A stretch of DNA of 35,461 nucleotides from an uncultured Butyrivibrio sp. (GCA_946404845.1 CAMJFD010000005.1:1-35461); one strand, 5' to 3'. Positions 27,331-35,279 are shown, counted from the first letter of the stretch. Numbers and translations are program-made. The notes: generated from the letters alone by a model not told the origin.

Positions 27331-27790
27331 ACTCACTCATTTTCTGATTATTGGGAAAGAAGTGAAAAAGCGAGGGTTATTAGTTACTCAATATTAAAAT
27401 ATAGAGAAAAAGAGTGAATAGCAGATTTTGGAAATTGCTCAAAATTGTAAATAAAGAAAATTGAGTTATTATAAATTAGACGTTCACCACTCATTTATAT
27501 GTAGAATGGAAAAAGAGTGAAAGGAAATAATAGTACGGAATACTCATTTATTTGATTTATGATAAAAAGAGTGAATTTGTGAAATTGTAGTATTACTCAA
27601 AATTTCTATATGTAAAAAATGAGTGATTCTCCAAAAATAAGATTCACTCATTTTGGGGTTACTAGGAAAAGGAGTGAAATATACATAAAGCTTGATATAC
27701 TCTGAATGTGATTTATAAAGAAAAAGAGAGTGAAGGCTTGTAAACTGCTTAACTAAAGCTCATTATTTGATAAATAGAAATAATAGTGTA
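27331..27790. repeat. Array 2: nine inverted-repeat units, about 52 bp period
   Basis: Left arms (ACTCA or GCTCA) have their CTC-containing core at 27335, 27386, 27437, 27489, 27542, 27595, 27646, 27699 and 27758. Right arms (GAGTGA or decayed forms) occur at about 27358, 27412, 27463, 27515, 27569, 27621, 27672, 27728 and 27784. Opposite half-sites alternate about every 26 bp. The best units read YACTCATTTT, 13-15 variable A/T bases, then AAAAAGAGTGAA. Edge units are the most diverged. The array follows array 1 after only about 10 bp and has a different motif. No coding potential was seen. Confidence 0.9.
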
Positions 27791-27832
27791 ATTATTCAAA
27801 AATAAAAAAGTATACAAAAACCTTGTTCTTCC

Positions 27833-27916
27833 ATAATTCAGAAAGTAATTGCGGCTATATCAATATCTACACTTCCTTTAACAGGATGTAATGTGTTTAT
27901 CTGCCCATTTACATAA
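27833..27916 (+). pseudogene. Possible lipoprotein signal peptide remnant
   Basis: The frame reads IQKVIAAISISTLPLTGCN, which has the charge, hydrophobic core and LTGC lipobox of a lipoprotein signal peptide, and stops eight codons later. The expected start codon is ATA rather than ATG, and there is no ribosome binding site, so it looks like a dead 5' end. Confidence 0.3.
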
Positions 27917-27981
27917 TCAATTGTACATATCCAATTATATTTTATATAATGAAAGAACAAAGAATGTCGCTATCGGCAGTC

Positions 27982-28039
27982 TCGCGCCGAGCGCGGCTGC
28001 ATTTTACAGCATTTACAGTTTCTGCACGGAGTGCTTTTT
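27982..28039. repeat. Interspersed GC-rich repeat, copy 2
   Basis: It shares CGCGCCGAGCGCGGCTGCAT and CAGCATTTACA with copy 1 at 2260 and also ends GTGCTTTTTG. It lacks about 15 internal bases of copy 1. Its base composition contrasts with the surrounding AT-rich DNA. Confidence 0.6.
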
Positions 28040-28048
28040 GTTGCACAA

Positions 28049-28094
28049 GACCGGCAAGCGAATGGATGCTTGCATACAAATTCATTTGCCGGTC
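28049..28094. repeat. Inverted repeat next to repeat copy 2
   Basis: GACCGGCAA (28049-28057) pairs with TTGCCGGTC (28086-28094). An alternative inner pairing is GCAAGC with GCTTGC. It lies directly after the GC-rich repeat, as the 20-bp inverted repeat does after copy 1, so the hairpin seems to be part of the element while its sequence varies. Confidence 0.55.
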
Positions 28095-28212
28095 GTAAGA
28101 ACATGGAGCACTAAGTGCGGAATGTTCGTGTGCGAAATAGTAGGAGTCAGCCTACTCGATTTAATAAGATTCATACTTATACTACATTCAAAATACATCG
28201 GGGGATATCAAC

Positions 28213-29373
28213 ATGTCAGAGAGTTCAACCAGTACCACAGCTCAGTCATCAGAAAAATTAGTTACAAATAATAGAAACCGCCTTATAATCCGCACTAGTA
28301 TACACATAATAATCGCAAACCTAATGCTGGCGTTAATGAAGGCTGTAATCGGACTTCTGACTAATTCAATAGCTATCGTACTCGATGCCATCAACAATTT
28401 TACAGATGCCGGATCTTCACTAATAACAATAATAGGAACCAAGCTTGCTTCTAAAAAGCCAGACAGAGAGCACCCTTGGGGACATGGCAGAATAGAATAT
28501 ATCAGTTCCATGATTATCGGCGCAATCATCACATCAGCAGGCCTTTCTTCTCTAATAGAATCTAGTCACAAGATACTTAGCCCACAGACACCTGATTACA
28601 ATATGACTTCACTCATAATCATTGGTATCTGCGTGCTAGTCAAGATTGTTCTGGGCCGATATGCTTCCCATATAGGTCAAAAATGTAACAGCGAAACCCT
28701 TATAAATTCTGGAAAAGATGCGCTTCTTGATGCTGTAATTTCTACATCAACACTGATTGCTGCTATCATTTTTATTTTTTACAACATATCACTCGAAGCC
28801 TACCTCGCTGCTATAATTTCCATCATTATCATCAAGGCCGGCTTTGACATGATCAGAAATACTATTTCTGAAATTCTTGGTGAACGAGTAAATCCAGAAA
28901 TCGCTCATAATGTCAAAAAAACTATTATGAGTTTCCCAGAAGTTCATGGCGTATATGACATGGTGTTCCATGATTATGGCCCAACCATGGTATTTGGATC
29001 AGTGCATATCCAGGTTGATGAAAATATGAGAGCTCCGGAAATCAGTGAACTCATAAGGCGCATATCTCTGGAAGTCTTTGAAGTACACCAGGTCGTAATC
29101 ACAGCCATCAGTATTTATTCTCTCAGCGCCTCTAACGAAAATGCAATTGAAATTCAAGAAACTGCGACAGAAATCGCCATGAGTCATGAACATGTTATTC
29201 AGATTCACGGTTTTTATATACTTAATAATGTAATTCAGTTCGACGTTATAGTCGATTTTGACGCACCTAATAGGCTTGAAATCTGCGACCAGATAGCAGA
29301 AGAAGTACATAAAAAGTACCCTGAATTTGCAGTACAGGCAATACTCGACGCCGACTATGGCTTTAGCGAATGA
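28213..29373 (+). CDS. Cation diffusion facilitator family metal exporter
   Basis: The 386-aa membrane protein should export a divalent metal (Zn, Mn or Fe) in exchange for protons. Six helices lie between about 30 and 220. Metal-site residues are in LDAINNFTDAGSS and GKDALLDA (two Asp, without the His of Zn-type sites, so Mn or a broader specificity is possible). HPWGHGRIEY is the family signature. The C-terminal cytoplasmic part (about 225-386) is longer than usual and appears to hold two ferredoxin-like domains. A GGGGG site precedes the ATG. It is a single gene with no recognisable metal riboswitch upstream. Confidence 0.9.
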   Translation: MSESSTSTTAQSSEKLVTNNRNRLIIRTSIHIIIANLMLALMKAVIGLLTNSIAIVLDAINNFTDAGSSLITIIGTKLASKKPDREHPWGHGRIEYISSMIIGAIITSAGLSSLIESSHKILSPQTPDYNMTSLIIIGICVLVKIVLGRYASHIGQKCNSETLINSGKDALLDAVISTSTLIAAIIFIFYNISLEAYLAAIISIIIIKAGFDMIRNTISEILGERVNPEIAHNVKKTIMSFPEVHGVYDMVFHDYGPTMVFGSVHIQVDENMRAPEISELIRRISLEVFEVHQVVITAISIYSLSASNENAIEIQETATEIAMSHEHVIQIHGFYILNNVIQFDVIVDFDAPNRLEICDQIAEEVHKKYPEFAVQAILDADYGFSE

Positions 29374-29482
29374 CAATGTGTCTTTGGTTCATTGTGACTT
29401 TGTCACATAAATCGTAGCTGCATAATGTTACAATACTTTCAAATTCCCGCTCCCAGAACGGAAACAAATGACAGAGGTGAAT

Positions 29483-30925
29483 ATGAATATTACACTAGAT
29501 ACAAGCGTTTCAATAATTACCGTTTTCCTACAGGGGCTAATCAGCTTCTTTTCCCCATGTGTTCTTCCACTTCTCCCAGTATATATGGGATACCTTGCCG
29601 GCGGAACAGCAGTGAGAGATGAGAACAATCAGGTTCACTATAATAGAAAAAAAGTTCTTCTTAACACAATATTTTTTGTAATAGGTGTAAGCTTTGCATT
29701 CTTCCTTCTAGGATTTGGAATGAGCGCCATAGGACGATTCTTTAGTGGCAATCAGATGATTTTTACCAGAATAGGTGCTGTAATCGTAATTCTATTTGGT
29801 CTCTATCAGCTCGGAATCTTTGGTAGTAACAGACTTCTGAATTCCGAAGTGAGACTTCCTTTTTCTATGGAAAAAATGTCAATGTCTCCAATAACAGCTG
29901 TAATTATGGGATTCGTTTTGAGCTTTGCCTGGAGTCCATGTGTAGGACCAATACTTTCATCAGTACTTATTATGGCTGCTACGACAGGAACTTCTGGCGC
30001 AGGATTCCTTCTAATCGGTATCTACACACTTGGATATATAATTCCATTCCTGTTAGTTGGACTATTCACAACCGGGCTCATAGAATTCTTTAGCAAACAC
30101 AAATCTATTGTCAAATATACTGTAAAATTAGGCGGCGTCCTGATGATCATAATGGGAATACTCATGTTCTCAGGTCATCTTGGGAATATTTCAAATTCAC
30201 TCGCAGCAATATCTGGAGGAAGCAGTGCAACCGTATCAGAAAATTCTGCCAAAAATAATGCAAATAATAGCGATATGTCTTCAATAGCTGGTTCAAACTC
30301 ATCACAGACAGACTATGACACTGTTGTAGATGTTGAAGATGGGTCTATTGAAATCCAGGAATCTGCTGATGAATCTACAAGTGCACAGGATGAAAGTTCA
30401 TCAACAAATACAGAATCCAGTACAGCATCAGATTCATCCAATACCGAAACCACAGATGAATCTGATACATCAGCTTCAGACAATAGCACTTTAGTAGCAG
30501 CACCAGACTTTTCTCTAGTAGATCAGTATGGCAACATACACAGCCTTTCTGACTATAAAGGAAAAGTTGTATTCCTTAACTTTTGGGCTACATGGTGTCC
30601 GCCATGCAATTCAGAAATGCCAGATATTCAGGAATTGTATGACAAATACTCAGCTGATCCAAACTCAGAAGTTGCAATACTTTCAGTTGCCTTTCCTGAT
30701 TATGGAACAGAGACAAGTGTCGATGGTATCAAGGAGTTTCTTGATTCAAACGGCTATACATATCCAGTACTAATGGACGAAAATGCCGACCTTTTGCTCA
30801 GCTATTATATTACAGCCTATCCAACAACATTTATAATAAACGCTGATGGATACATACTAGGCTATATTCCTGGTGCAATGGACAAAGAAACCATGGAAAG
30901 CGTAATTGCCCAAGCACTTGAGTAA
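29483..30925 (+). CDS. CcdA-like membrane thiol transporter fused to a TlpA/ResA thioredoxin
   Basis: The 480-aa fusion moves reducing power across the membrane and uses it on an outside thioredoxin domain. The start at 29483 follows AGAGGTGA; an in-frame ATG at 29468 lacks a site. The N-terminal CcdA domain (about 8-230) has six helices with the two family cysteines in FFSPCVLPLLP and WSPCVGPI. A long Ser/Glu/Asp-rich linker (about 240-335) follows. The thioredoxin domain (about 337-480) has the redox site W371-C-P-P-C375 and the cis-proline AYPTTF. Targets may be surface disulfides, peroxides or cytochrome maturation; the neighbours do not decide. Confidence 0.92.
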   Translation: MNITLDTSVSIITVFLQGLISFFSPCVLPLLPVYMGYLAGGTAVRDENNQVHYNRKKVLLNTIFFVIGVSFAFFLLGFGMSAIGRFFSGNQMIFTRIGAVIVILFGLYQLGIFGSNRLLNSEVRLPFSMEKMSMSPITAVIMGFVLSFAWSPCVGPILSSVLIMAATTGTSGAGFLLIGIYTLGYIIPFLLVGLFTTGLIEFFSKHKSIVKYTVKLGGVLMIIMGILMFSGHLGNISNSLAAISGGSSATVSENSAKNNANNSDMSSIAGSNSSQTDYDTVVDVEDGSIEIQESADESTSAQDESSSTNTESSTASDSSNTETTDESDTSASDNSTLVAAPDFSLVDQYGNIHSLSDYKGKVVFLNFWATWCPPCNSEMPDIQELYDKYSADPNSEVAILSVAFPDYGTETSVDGIKEFLDSNGYTYPVLMDENADLLLSYYITAYPTTFIINADGYILGYIPGAMDKETMESVIAQALE

Positions 30926-31072
30926 TAAATTGCAAAGGCGGAGTTTAAGTTTTTTCCGACGGAAGCATAACAGTTGGAGCCCTGCTTATAATCGAGATTA
31001 TTATTGGAATTCTGTACTAAGTGACAAAGAGGAGAATAACGAATAACCATAATACTAAGGGGGAAAAATACA

Positions 31073-31915
31073 ATGGTACACGTACTATCTGATAGCACAT
31101 GCGATTTATCTGATGAATTGATCAAGAAATACAATATAACGATTATCCCATTATACGTGCGTCTTGGTGATGATGAATATAAGGACGGCGTAAATATAAT
31201 TCCAGATGAGTTATATAAATGGTCTGATGAGCATGGAGAAACGCCTAAAACAGCCGCTCCAAGCGTAGCTGACATAGAATCATATTTAGAAAAAGACAGT
31301 GAAGATGAATATATCATTTTTACCATATCGTCATCAATGTCTGCGTGTTTCAATAATTGCAGGCTTGCAGCCGATGATCTGGACATGTCAGAACGGGTAT
31401 TTCCAATAGATTCAGCGAATCTTTCAACAGGAATAGGTCTGCAAATCTTAAGAGCTGCAGAACTTGCCCTTGAAGGCAAAAAAGCTGCTGAAATAGTGTG
31501 CGAAATAGAAAGCCTTAAGGATAAAGTTCGAGCAAGCTTTGTAATCGATACACTTACATATCTCTACAGAGGCGGCAGATGTTCAGGCGTTGCAGCACTT
31601 GTAGGTTCTGCTCTAAAGCTCCATCCTCGTATAGCTGTAGAAAACGGTGCTATGCATCCAGAAAAGAAATATCGCGGAAATAGCTCTAAATATGTTATGG
31701 ACTATGTCAAAGACATGGAAGAGCCGCTAAAATCATCCAGAAGAGATCGAGTATTTATCACACATTCTGGATGTAATCCAGAAATAGTAGATCGAGTAAG
31801 AGCATACCTTGAAAGTCTGGATCACTTCGATGAAATTCTTGAAACCAGAGCCGGTGCAGTAGTTTCATCACACTGCGGCCCAGGAACTTTAGGTGTACTA
31901 TTTATTGAAGGCTAA
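31073..31915 (+). CDS. DegV family fatty-acid-binding protein
   Basis: The 280-aa protein has all DegV landmarks: VLSDSTCDL at the N-terminus, TAAPS, SSSMSACF, DTLTYLYRGGRCSGVAAL and SSHCGPGTLGVLF at the end. DegV/FakB proteins present fatty acids to the FakA kinase for phospholipid synthesis. FakA is not in this window. An AGGGGGA site precedes the ATG. Its gene lies 148 bp after the CcdA fusion and is probably separately transcribed. Confidence 0.92.
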   Translation: MVHVLSDSTCDLSDELIKKYNITIIPLYVRLGDDEYKDGVNIIPDELYKWSDEHGETPKTAAPSVADIESYLEKDSEDEYIIFTISSSMSACFNNCRLAADDLDMSERVFPIDSANLSTGIGLQILRAAELALEGKKAAEIVCEIESLKDKVRASFVIDTLTYLYRGGRCSGVAALVGSALKLHPRIAVENGAMHPEKKYRGNSSKYVMDYVKDMEEPLKSSRRDRVFITHSGCNPEIVDRVRAYLESLDHFDEILETRAGAVVSSHCGPGTLGVLFIEG

Positions 31916-32044
31916 TTTTATAGTTGTTTACTTATAACAAATAATCTAAACGTATAGAGAAGTATGGAGAAATATGGGAATAATAAGAAAATTGGGCAAC
32001 TATTATTAAATGCATAAATCGTTTTTTAATTAAGAGGAAATTGT

Positions 32045-32740
32045 ATGAAAATACTGTTTATAGGTAATAGCCACACATATATGAATGACATGCCAAAACT
32101 TGTACAAGAGATGATTGAAACTGTTAAGGATGATGTATGTGAAGTGGTTATGATGGCCTACTCGGCCAGATCTTTGAAGTGGCATGTAAATGAAGAATAT
32201 TTTTCAGTACGTTTCAATATACTTTATGGAAAATATAATTTCTGCGTGATTCAGGAACAAGCACATCCAATGGCGGAGGAACATGATACAGCCGTGTATG
32301 CTAACCAGATTATTGAATGGTGCAAAAAAGCAAAAACTATTCCGATCATATTTGAGCCTTGGGCCGAAAAAAATAGTCCGGAGATTCAAAATGAAATGAA
32401 TCGTAGATATCGTAGTTTAGCCCACAAAGAGAATGTATTATTAGCTCCAATTGGTGAGGTATGGAGTTCCGTTTATAAAGAAATAAAGAATCAATTTGAT
32501 GTAGATTTATATTATAAGGACGGCTCGCATGCTTCATATGTAGGAGACTATTTAGTAGCAATGGTCTTAACAAAAGTAATAACAAATAAACTACCAGCTA
32601 TTGATAGCCTAAAAGCATATGATTTTACTATACCCGAAAGTGATTTTATTCCGGTTAATGAAAATCCAGAGGATGAAGTGAGATTTGTATCATCGGAAAT
32701 AAGTGAAGTAATAAGAAAGAATATAATGCTTGTTTGTTGA
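32045..32740 (+). CDS. SGNH-type hydrolase-like protein
   Basis: The 231-aa cytoplasmic protein starts KILFIGNSHTYMNDMP, in which GNSH (Ser8) is the SGNH nucleophile block, and has KDGSHASYVGDYL near 158-170, the Asp-x-x-His block. A CVIQEQAHP segment and IFEPWAEK fill the block II and III positions. It could be an esterase or deacetylase on a small or carbohydrate substrate; no specificity is evident. AGAGGAAA precedes the ATG. From here on, gene content looks accessory. Confidence 0.75.
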   Translation: MKILFIGNSHTYMNDMPKLVQEMIETVKDDVCEVVMMAYSARSLKWHVNEEYFSVRFNILYGKYNFCVIQEQAHPMAEEHDTAVYANQIIEWCKKAKTIPIIFEPWAEKNSPEIQNEMNRRYRSLAHKENVLLAPIGEVWSSVYKEIKNQFDVDLYYKDGSHASYVGDYLVAMVLTKVITNKLPAIDSLKAYDFTIPESDFIPVNENPEDEVRFVSSEISEVIRKNIMLVC

Positions 32741-32829
32741 GGATATAGATAACTCCAAGTTTATCGGAATGTATGGTGGAATGTTATAACGGAAGGTATT
32801 ATAGGACTTCATATTTGTGAGGTAAGAAC

Positions 32830-33258
32830 ATGGAGTATGTTAGAGACAGAAAAAGCAATGTTTCATTTAGTTTGCATGATAGCAGGATATTAAATATGGA
32901 AATAATCAGAGACACTTTGTCTTTGAAGTTAGATCGAATATATCAAATTGCTGACGATGAAGAAAAATGGCATCAAGGAATAATTGAATTTACAAGAGTT
33001 GATATAGATGAGTGCGACATAATGATGTTTAACACTCCTTATGGATATAATGGAGAGAAATCTTTTTCTGGAAAATCATTATCTGTTGAAGAGTTTAATG
33101 CAAAATTTCCAAATGCCGAGTTCGAAATTGTTACGGAAGGATATAATGGATATGATACAGTATTTCAGGGATGGATATGGCAAAACGACGATGATCCGTT
33201 ATTTGGAATTATGCGAATATGGAATATGGGTGATATGATATATCGTATAATCGAATGA
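32830..33258 (+). CDS. Unrecognised 142-aa protein
   Basis: The protein is soluble and acidic, with a beta-rich pattern and many Trp, Tyr and Phe in the C-terminal half (VFQGWIWQNDDDPLFGIMRIW). The size and composition resemble small immunity-type proteins, but there is no toxin gene beside it and I do not recognise the family. GTGAGGTAAG precedes the ATG. Just downstream, GAAGGA and an ATG at 33269 start an 8-codon frame that runs into the RhuM remnant, so the next gene has been cut off. Confidence 0.55.
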   Translation: MEYVRDRKSNVSFSLHDSRILNMEIIRDTLSLKLDRIYQIADDEEKWHQGIIEFTRVDIDECDIMMFNTPYGYNGEKSFSGKSLSVEEFNAKFPNAEFEIVTEGYNGYDTVFQGWIWQNDDDPLFGIMRIWNMGDMIYRIIE

Positions 33259-33287
33259 AGGAATTAATATGGATATAGAAAGAACGT

Positions 33288-33482
33288 TTGAGTAAAGTAG
33301 ACTCACCTAAAGCTGTGCAGTTTAGAAAAAGGGCAAACACAATTATTGACTACGATCCCTCAGCTAATAAAACAAAAAGTTTTTTCGCAGATGTTCAAAA
33401 TAAATTGCATTATGCAGTTCATGGCCATACAGCAGCCGAATTAATTGTTGAAAGGGCTGATGCCGAAAATTGTTATATTTGA
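33288..33482 (+). pseudogene. RhuM-family virulence protein remnant
   Basis: The 64-residue frame carries two separated pieces of RhuM joined by an in-frame deletion. SPKAVQFRKRAN matches the N-terminal part, and IDYDP ... FFADVQNKLHYAVHGHTAAE followed by RADAEN matches the central core. RhuM proteins are normally over 300 aa and are often carried on mobile islands. The only in-frame start is TTG, inside the preceding 8-codon frame. The sequence runs straight into an integrase fragment at about 33465. Confidence 0.8.
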
Positions 33483-33645
33483 AAAAGGAGCTAAGGAACG
33501 ACGAGTATATTTTGATGCAAAAACAAAAGTGCATCTCCGAAACTATTTAGATTCTAGAATTGATTCAAACAATGCTTTATTTGTTACGTTAGATTCACCA
33601 TTTGATAGATTAAAGGATACTTTTATTAAACAAAAAAGCAAGTAA
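33460..33645 (+). pseudogene. Tyrosine recombinase (integrase) fragment
   Basis: The frame reads KGAKERRVYFDAKTKVHLRN, then a YL ... LFVTLDSPFDRL segment. This is the part of XerC/D-like integrases between the first catalytic Arg region and the middle of the catalytic domain. The HxxR and Tyr motifs are missing. The fragment joins the RhuM remnant at its 5' side and a hydrophobic remnant at its 3' side, so it is a deletion product of a mobile element. Confidence 0.8.
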
Positions 33646-33706
33646 AGCAGGTCTGTTTTTAATTATAGTAGGTAGTCTGGCACAGATAATTGCACAATTT
33701 CTCTAA
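33614..33706 (+). pseudogene. Hydrophobic C-terminal remnant
   Basis: Overlapping the integrase end in another frame is NKKASKAGLFLIIVGSLAQI followed by IAQFL and a stop. It looks like the last membrane helix of a small membrane protein. No start codon or binding site is present. Confidence 0.4.
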
Positions 33707-33725
33707 ATCTTCAAATTGAGATTGA

Positions 33726-33824
33726 ATTTGCCGAATTGATGAGGAGTGTCGGATCAAGTGGAATCCGAGTGGCACTCTGAGTTATACGAAAACTGAATAT
33801 ATGTTTGACGATAAAGAGCGGTAA
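33726..33824 (+). pseudogene. Coding-like remnant, possible recombinase or mobilisation gene end
   Basis: The frame reads ECRIKWNPSGTLSYTKTEYM and ends FDDKER then TAA. The composition is that of a real protein C-terminus, perhaps of a recombinase-type protein, but the family is not certain. No start is present. The antitoxin promoter lies inside its 3' end. Confidence 0.35.
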
Positions 33825-33833
33825 TGGTAATAT
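33805..33833 (+). promoter_or_regulatory. Promoter for the putative antitoxin RNA
   Basis: TTGACG (33805-33810) and TAATAT (33828-33833) are 17 bp apart. The start point would be near 33840, just before the GGTGCTACC motif. Confidence 0.65.
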
Positions 33834-33839
33834 TATATT

Positions 33840-33932
33840 AATTAAAGGTGCTACCGGTAGACGGTTAGTCCTATGTATAATTGATTAGTTAAAATAACCG
33901 CTCAACTTACCAGGCTGGGGCGGTTATTTTTG
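33840..33932 (+). ncRNA. Putative antisense RNA antitoxin
   Basis: The predicted RNA runs from the promoter at 33805-33833 to the hairpin and T run at 33891-33931. Its 3' end is complementary to the last codons and 3' end of the toxin mRNA on the other strand, the arrangement known for TxpA/RatA-type type I pairs. Its first 25 or so bases (33847-33872) share GGTGCTACC and CGGTTAGTCCT with the start of the toxin mRNA. Expression is inferred only. Confidence 0.6.
33891..33931. terminator. Shared bidirectional terminator of toxin and antitoxin
   Basis: AAAATAACCGC (33891-33901) pairs with 33920-33930, and T runs follow on both strands. The toxin stop codon (33924-33926) lies inside the stem. 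Confidence 0.8.
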
Positions 33933-34025
33933 TGTCTTGGAATCATGCTTGCCAAACATGTAACCAAGACTAAAGAAAGTCGCACACAGTGCAAGCACTG
34001 CGATAAGGTCACTAATGGTGAGCAT
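33924..34025 (-). CDS. Holin-like type I toxin peptide (33 aa)
   Basis: The frame encodes MLTISDLIAVLALCATFFSL, then a second short stretch GYMFGKHDSKTQK. This is the typical small holin-like toxin: a short N-terminus, one membrane helix with a Cys, and a charged tail ending in DSKTQK. GGAGGT (34034-34039) is 8 bases upstream of the ATG. The promoter at 34141-34169 is a near-perfect consensus, and about 110 bases of leader could fold and delay translation. With the antisense RNA it should form a type I toxin-antitoxin module that damages the membrane if unrepressed. It sits among mobile-element remnants and seems to be the only intact part of them. Confidence 0.88.
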   Translation of the reverse strand: MLTISDLIAVLALCATFFSLGYMFGKHDSKTQK

Positions 34026-34140
34026 AAGCAAGTACCTCCAACAAAGATTTCTCAAAAGAGATTTCTATGATAAACAGAGGTCACAGTCCTCCGATTGAAG
34101 GACTAACCGCCTACCGTGATTACTGGTAGCACCAAAAACG

Positions 34141-34169
34141 ATTATATCGAACATACATTCGCAAGTCAA
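34141..34169 (-). promoter_or_regulatory. Consensus promoter of the toxin gene
   Basis: On the minus strand, TTGACT (34169-34164) and TATAAT (34146-34141) are 17 bp apart. It is the best sigma-A type match noticed in the window. Confidence 0.85.
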
Positions 34170-34253
34170 TGACAAATGGAATGATTTGTAGGGATGATAT
34201 GAAAGTTGACAGAAAAATACATTATTACTGACGATTACAGTGTTGGAGGAAGA

Positions 34254-35279
34254 GTGAAAAAACCAAATAAACTGCAGCGTGGAGATACAATTGCTACAAT
34301 TAGTCCATCTTGGGGATGTGCTGGGACCCCACGTGTGATATGGCAATACAAATTGGGATGTGAAAGACTTAAAAAATTGGGACTAAATGTGATAGCTGCA
34401 CCCAATTCAATGAAAGGTACAGCGTATTTGGATCAAAACCCGCAGGCCAGGGCAGAAGATATAAACTGGGCTTTTGAAAACAAGGACGTAAAGGCCATTA
34501 TCAGTAATATTGGTGGGAATGATTCAGCACGTTTATTTCCGTATTTGTCAAAAAATATTATAAAAAATAATCCAAAAATCTTTTGCGGATATTCGGATGT
34601 TATGTCATTGCATCTTTTTTGTTATAGGCTTGGACTTATGACATTTTATGGTGATAATCTGTTAACCACGATAGCAGAGAATCCCAGATGGCATCCTTAT
34701 AGTGAATATTGGTTTAAGTAAACCTTTTTTGACGCTTCACCTATAGGCGAAATCTTTCCTTCAGATGAATGGTCATACGATCCTAACAAACATACTGATA
34801 AATCTTATACTAAAACGTTTATTTTAAACAAAGGTATTGGGAAAATTCAAGGGGAAGGCATAGCCAGAGGAAAACTATTTGGAGGTCACGGAGATTTAAT
34901 ACATATTAAAGATAGCAATGGCCAGTTTTTGGTTAGAGATGAAGACTTTATGGGTTCAATACTTTTCTTTGAAGATATACCTGAAGTTTCTGATGTTAAT
35001 TATATAAAGTGTTTTTTTGATTGTTTAGGGGAAAGAGGTTATTTGCATTTGGTAAATGGAATAATAATTGGAAAAATGCGTTCTCCTAATAGTTTTAAGC
35101 CATATATAAATGCAATAAAGGAAATAGTTGCAGAAAAATATGGACTACCTAATTTACCGATATTGTATGATATGAATTTTGGGCATTCATCACCTATTTT
35201 CATATTGCCTTATGGTGCAATGGCTGAATTAGATGTTGATAATCTAAAGTTCACAATTTTGGAAAATGGAGTTATGTGA
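34254..35279 (+). pseudogene. S66 peptidase (MccF / LD-carboxypeptidase-like) gene with an in-frame stop codon
   Basis: Two parts in the same frame are separated by TAA at 34719-34721; read through they give 341 aa, the usual MccF length. The GTG at 34254 with GGAGGA four bases upstream is the best start; it gives KKPNKLQRGDTIATISPSWG, the family N-terminus. The catalytic triad would be Ser114 (CGYSDV), Glu240 (FFEDIP) and His311 (FGHSSP), matching the 118/243/311 spacing of E. coli MccF. Only the Ser lies before the stop, so the truncated product should be inactive. AAG-TAA-ACC would need one change. MccF-type enzymes cut toxic peptide-nucleotide antibiotics or murein peptides. The gene lies beside the toxin cassette in a decayed island. 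Confidence 0.85.

Larger units (their letters stand above)
33847..34133. repeat. Inverted motif shared by the toxin and antitoxin RNA starts
   Basis: 33847-33872 reads GGTGCTACC, then GGTAG and CGGTTAGTCCT. On the opposite strand, 34133-34099 reads the same blocks with a 9-base insertion (AGTAATCAC). Both begin about six bases after the two predicted start points, so both RNAs would carry the same 5' block, pointing toward each other. Confidence 0.75.

Noticed and set aside
27050-27397. Open frames on both strands inside the hairpin arrays
   Set aside because: They are created by the repeated arms and A/T runs, lack binding sites and have repetitive low-complexity products.
26992-27790. CRISPR array
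   Set aside because: The repeated parts are short inverted arms with diverged sequence and A/T filler, not identical direct repeats with unique spacers, and there are no cas genes.
28141-28212. Metal riboswitch before the CDF exporter
   Set aside because: No yybP-ykoY, NiCo or other known core motif could be seen.
30970-31020. Short hydrophobic frame (ITVGALLIIEIIIGILY) between the CcdA fusion and degV
   Set aside because: It has no start codon or binding site and is only about 20 residues long. It could be a remnant but is not supportable.
33744-33777. Nested inverted repeat (GAGTG..CGGAT / ATCCG..CACTC) as a terminator
   Set aside because: Stem parts are interrupted and no T tail follows. 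It lies in a coding-like remnant.
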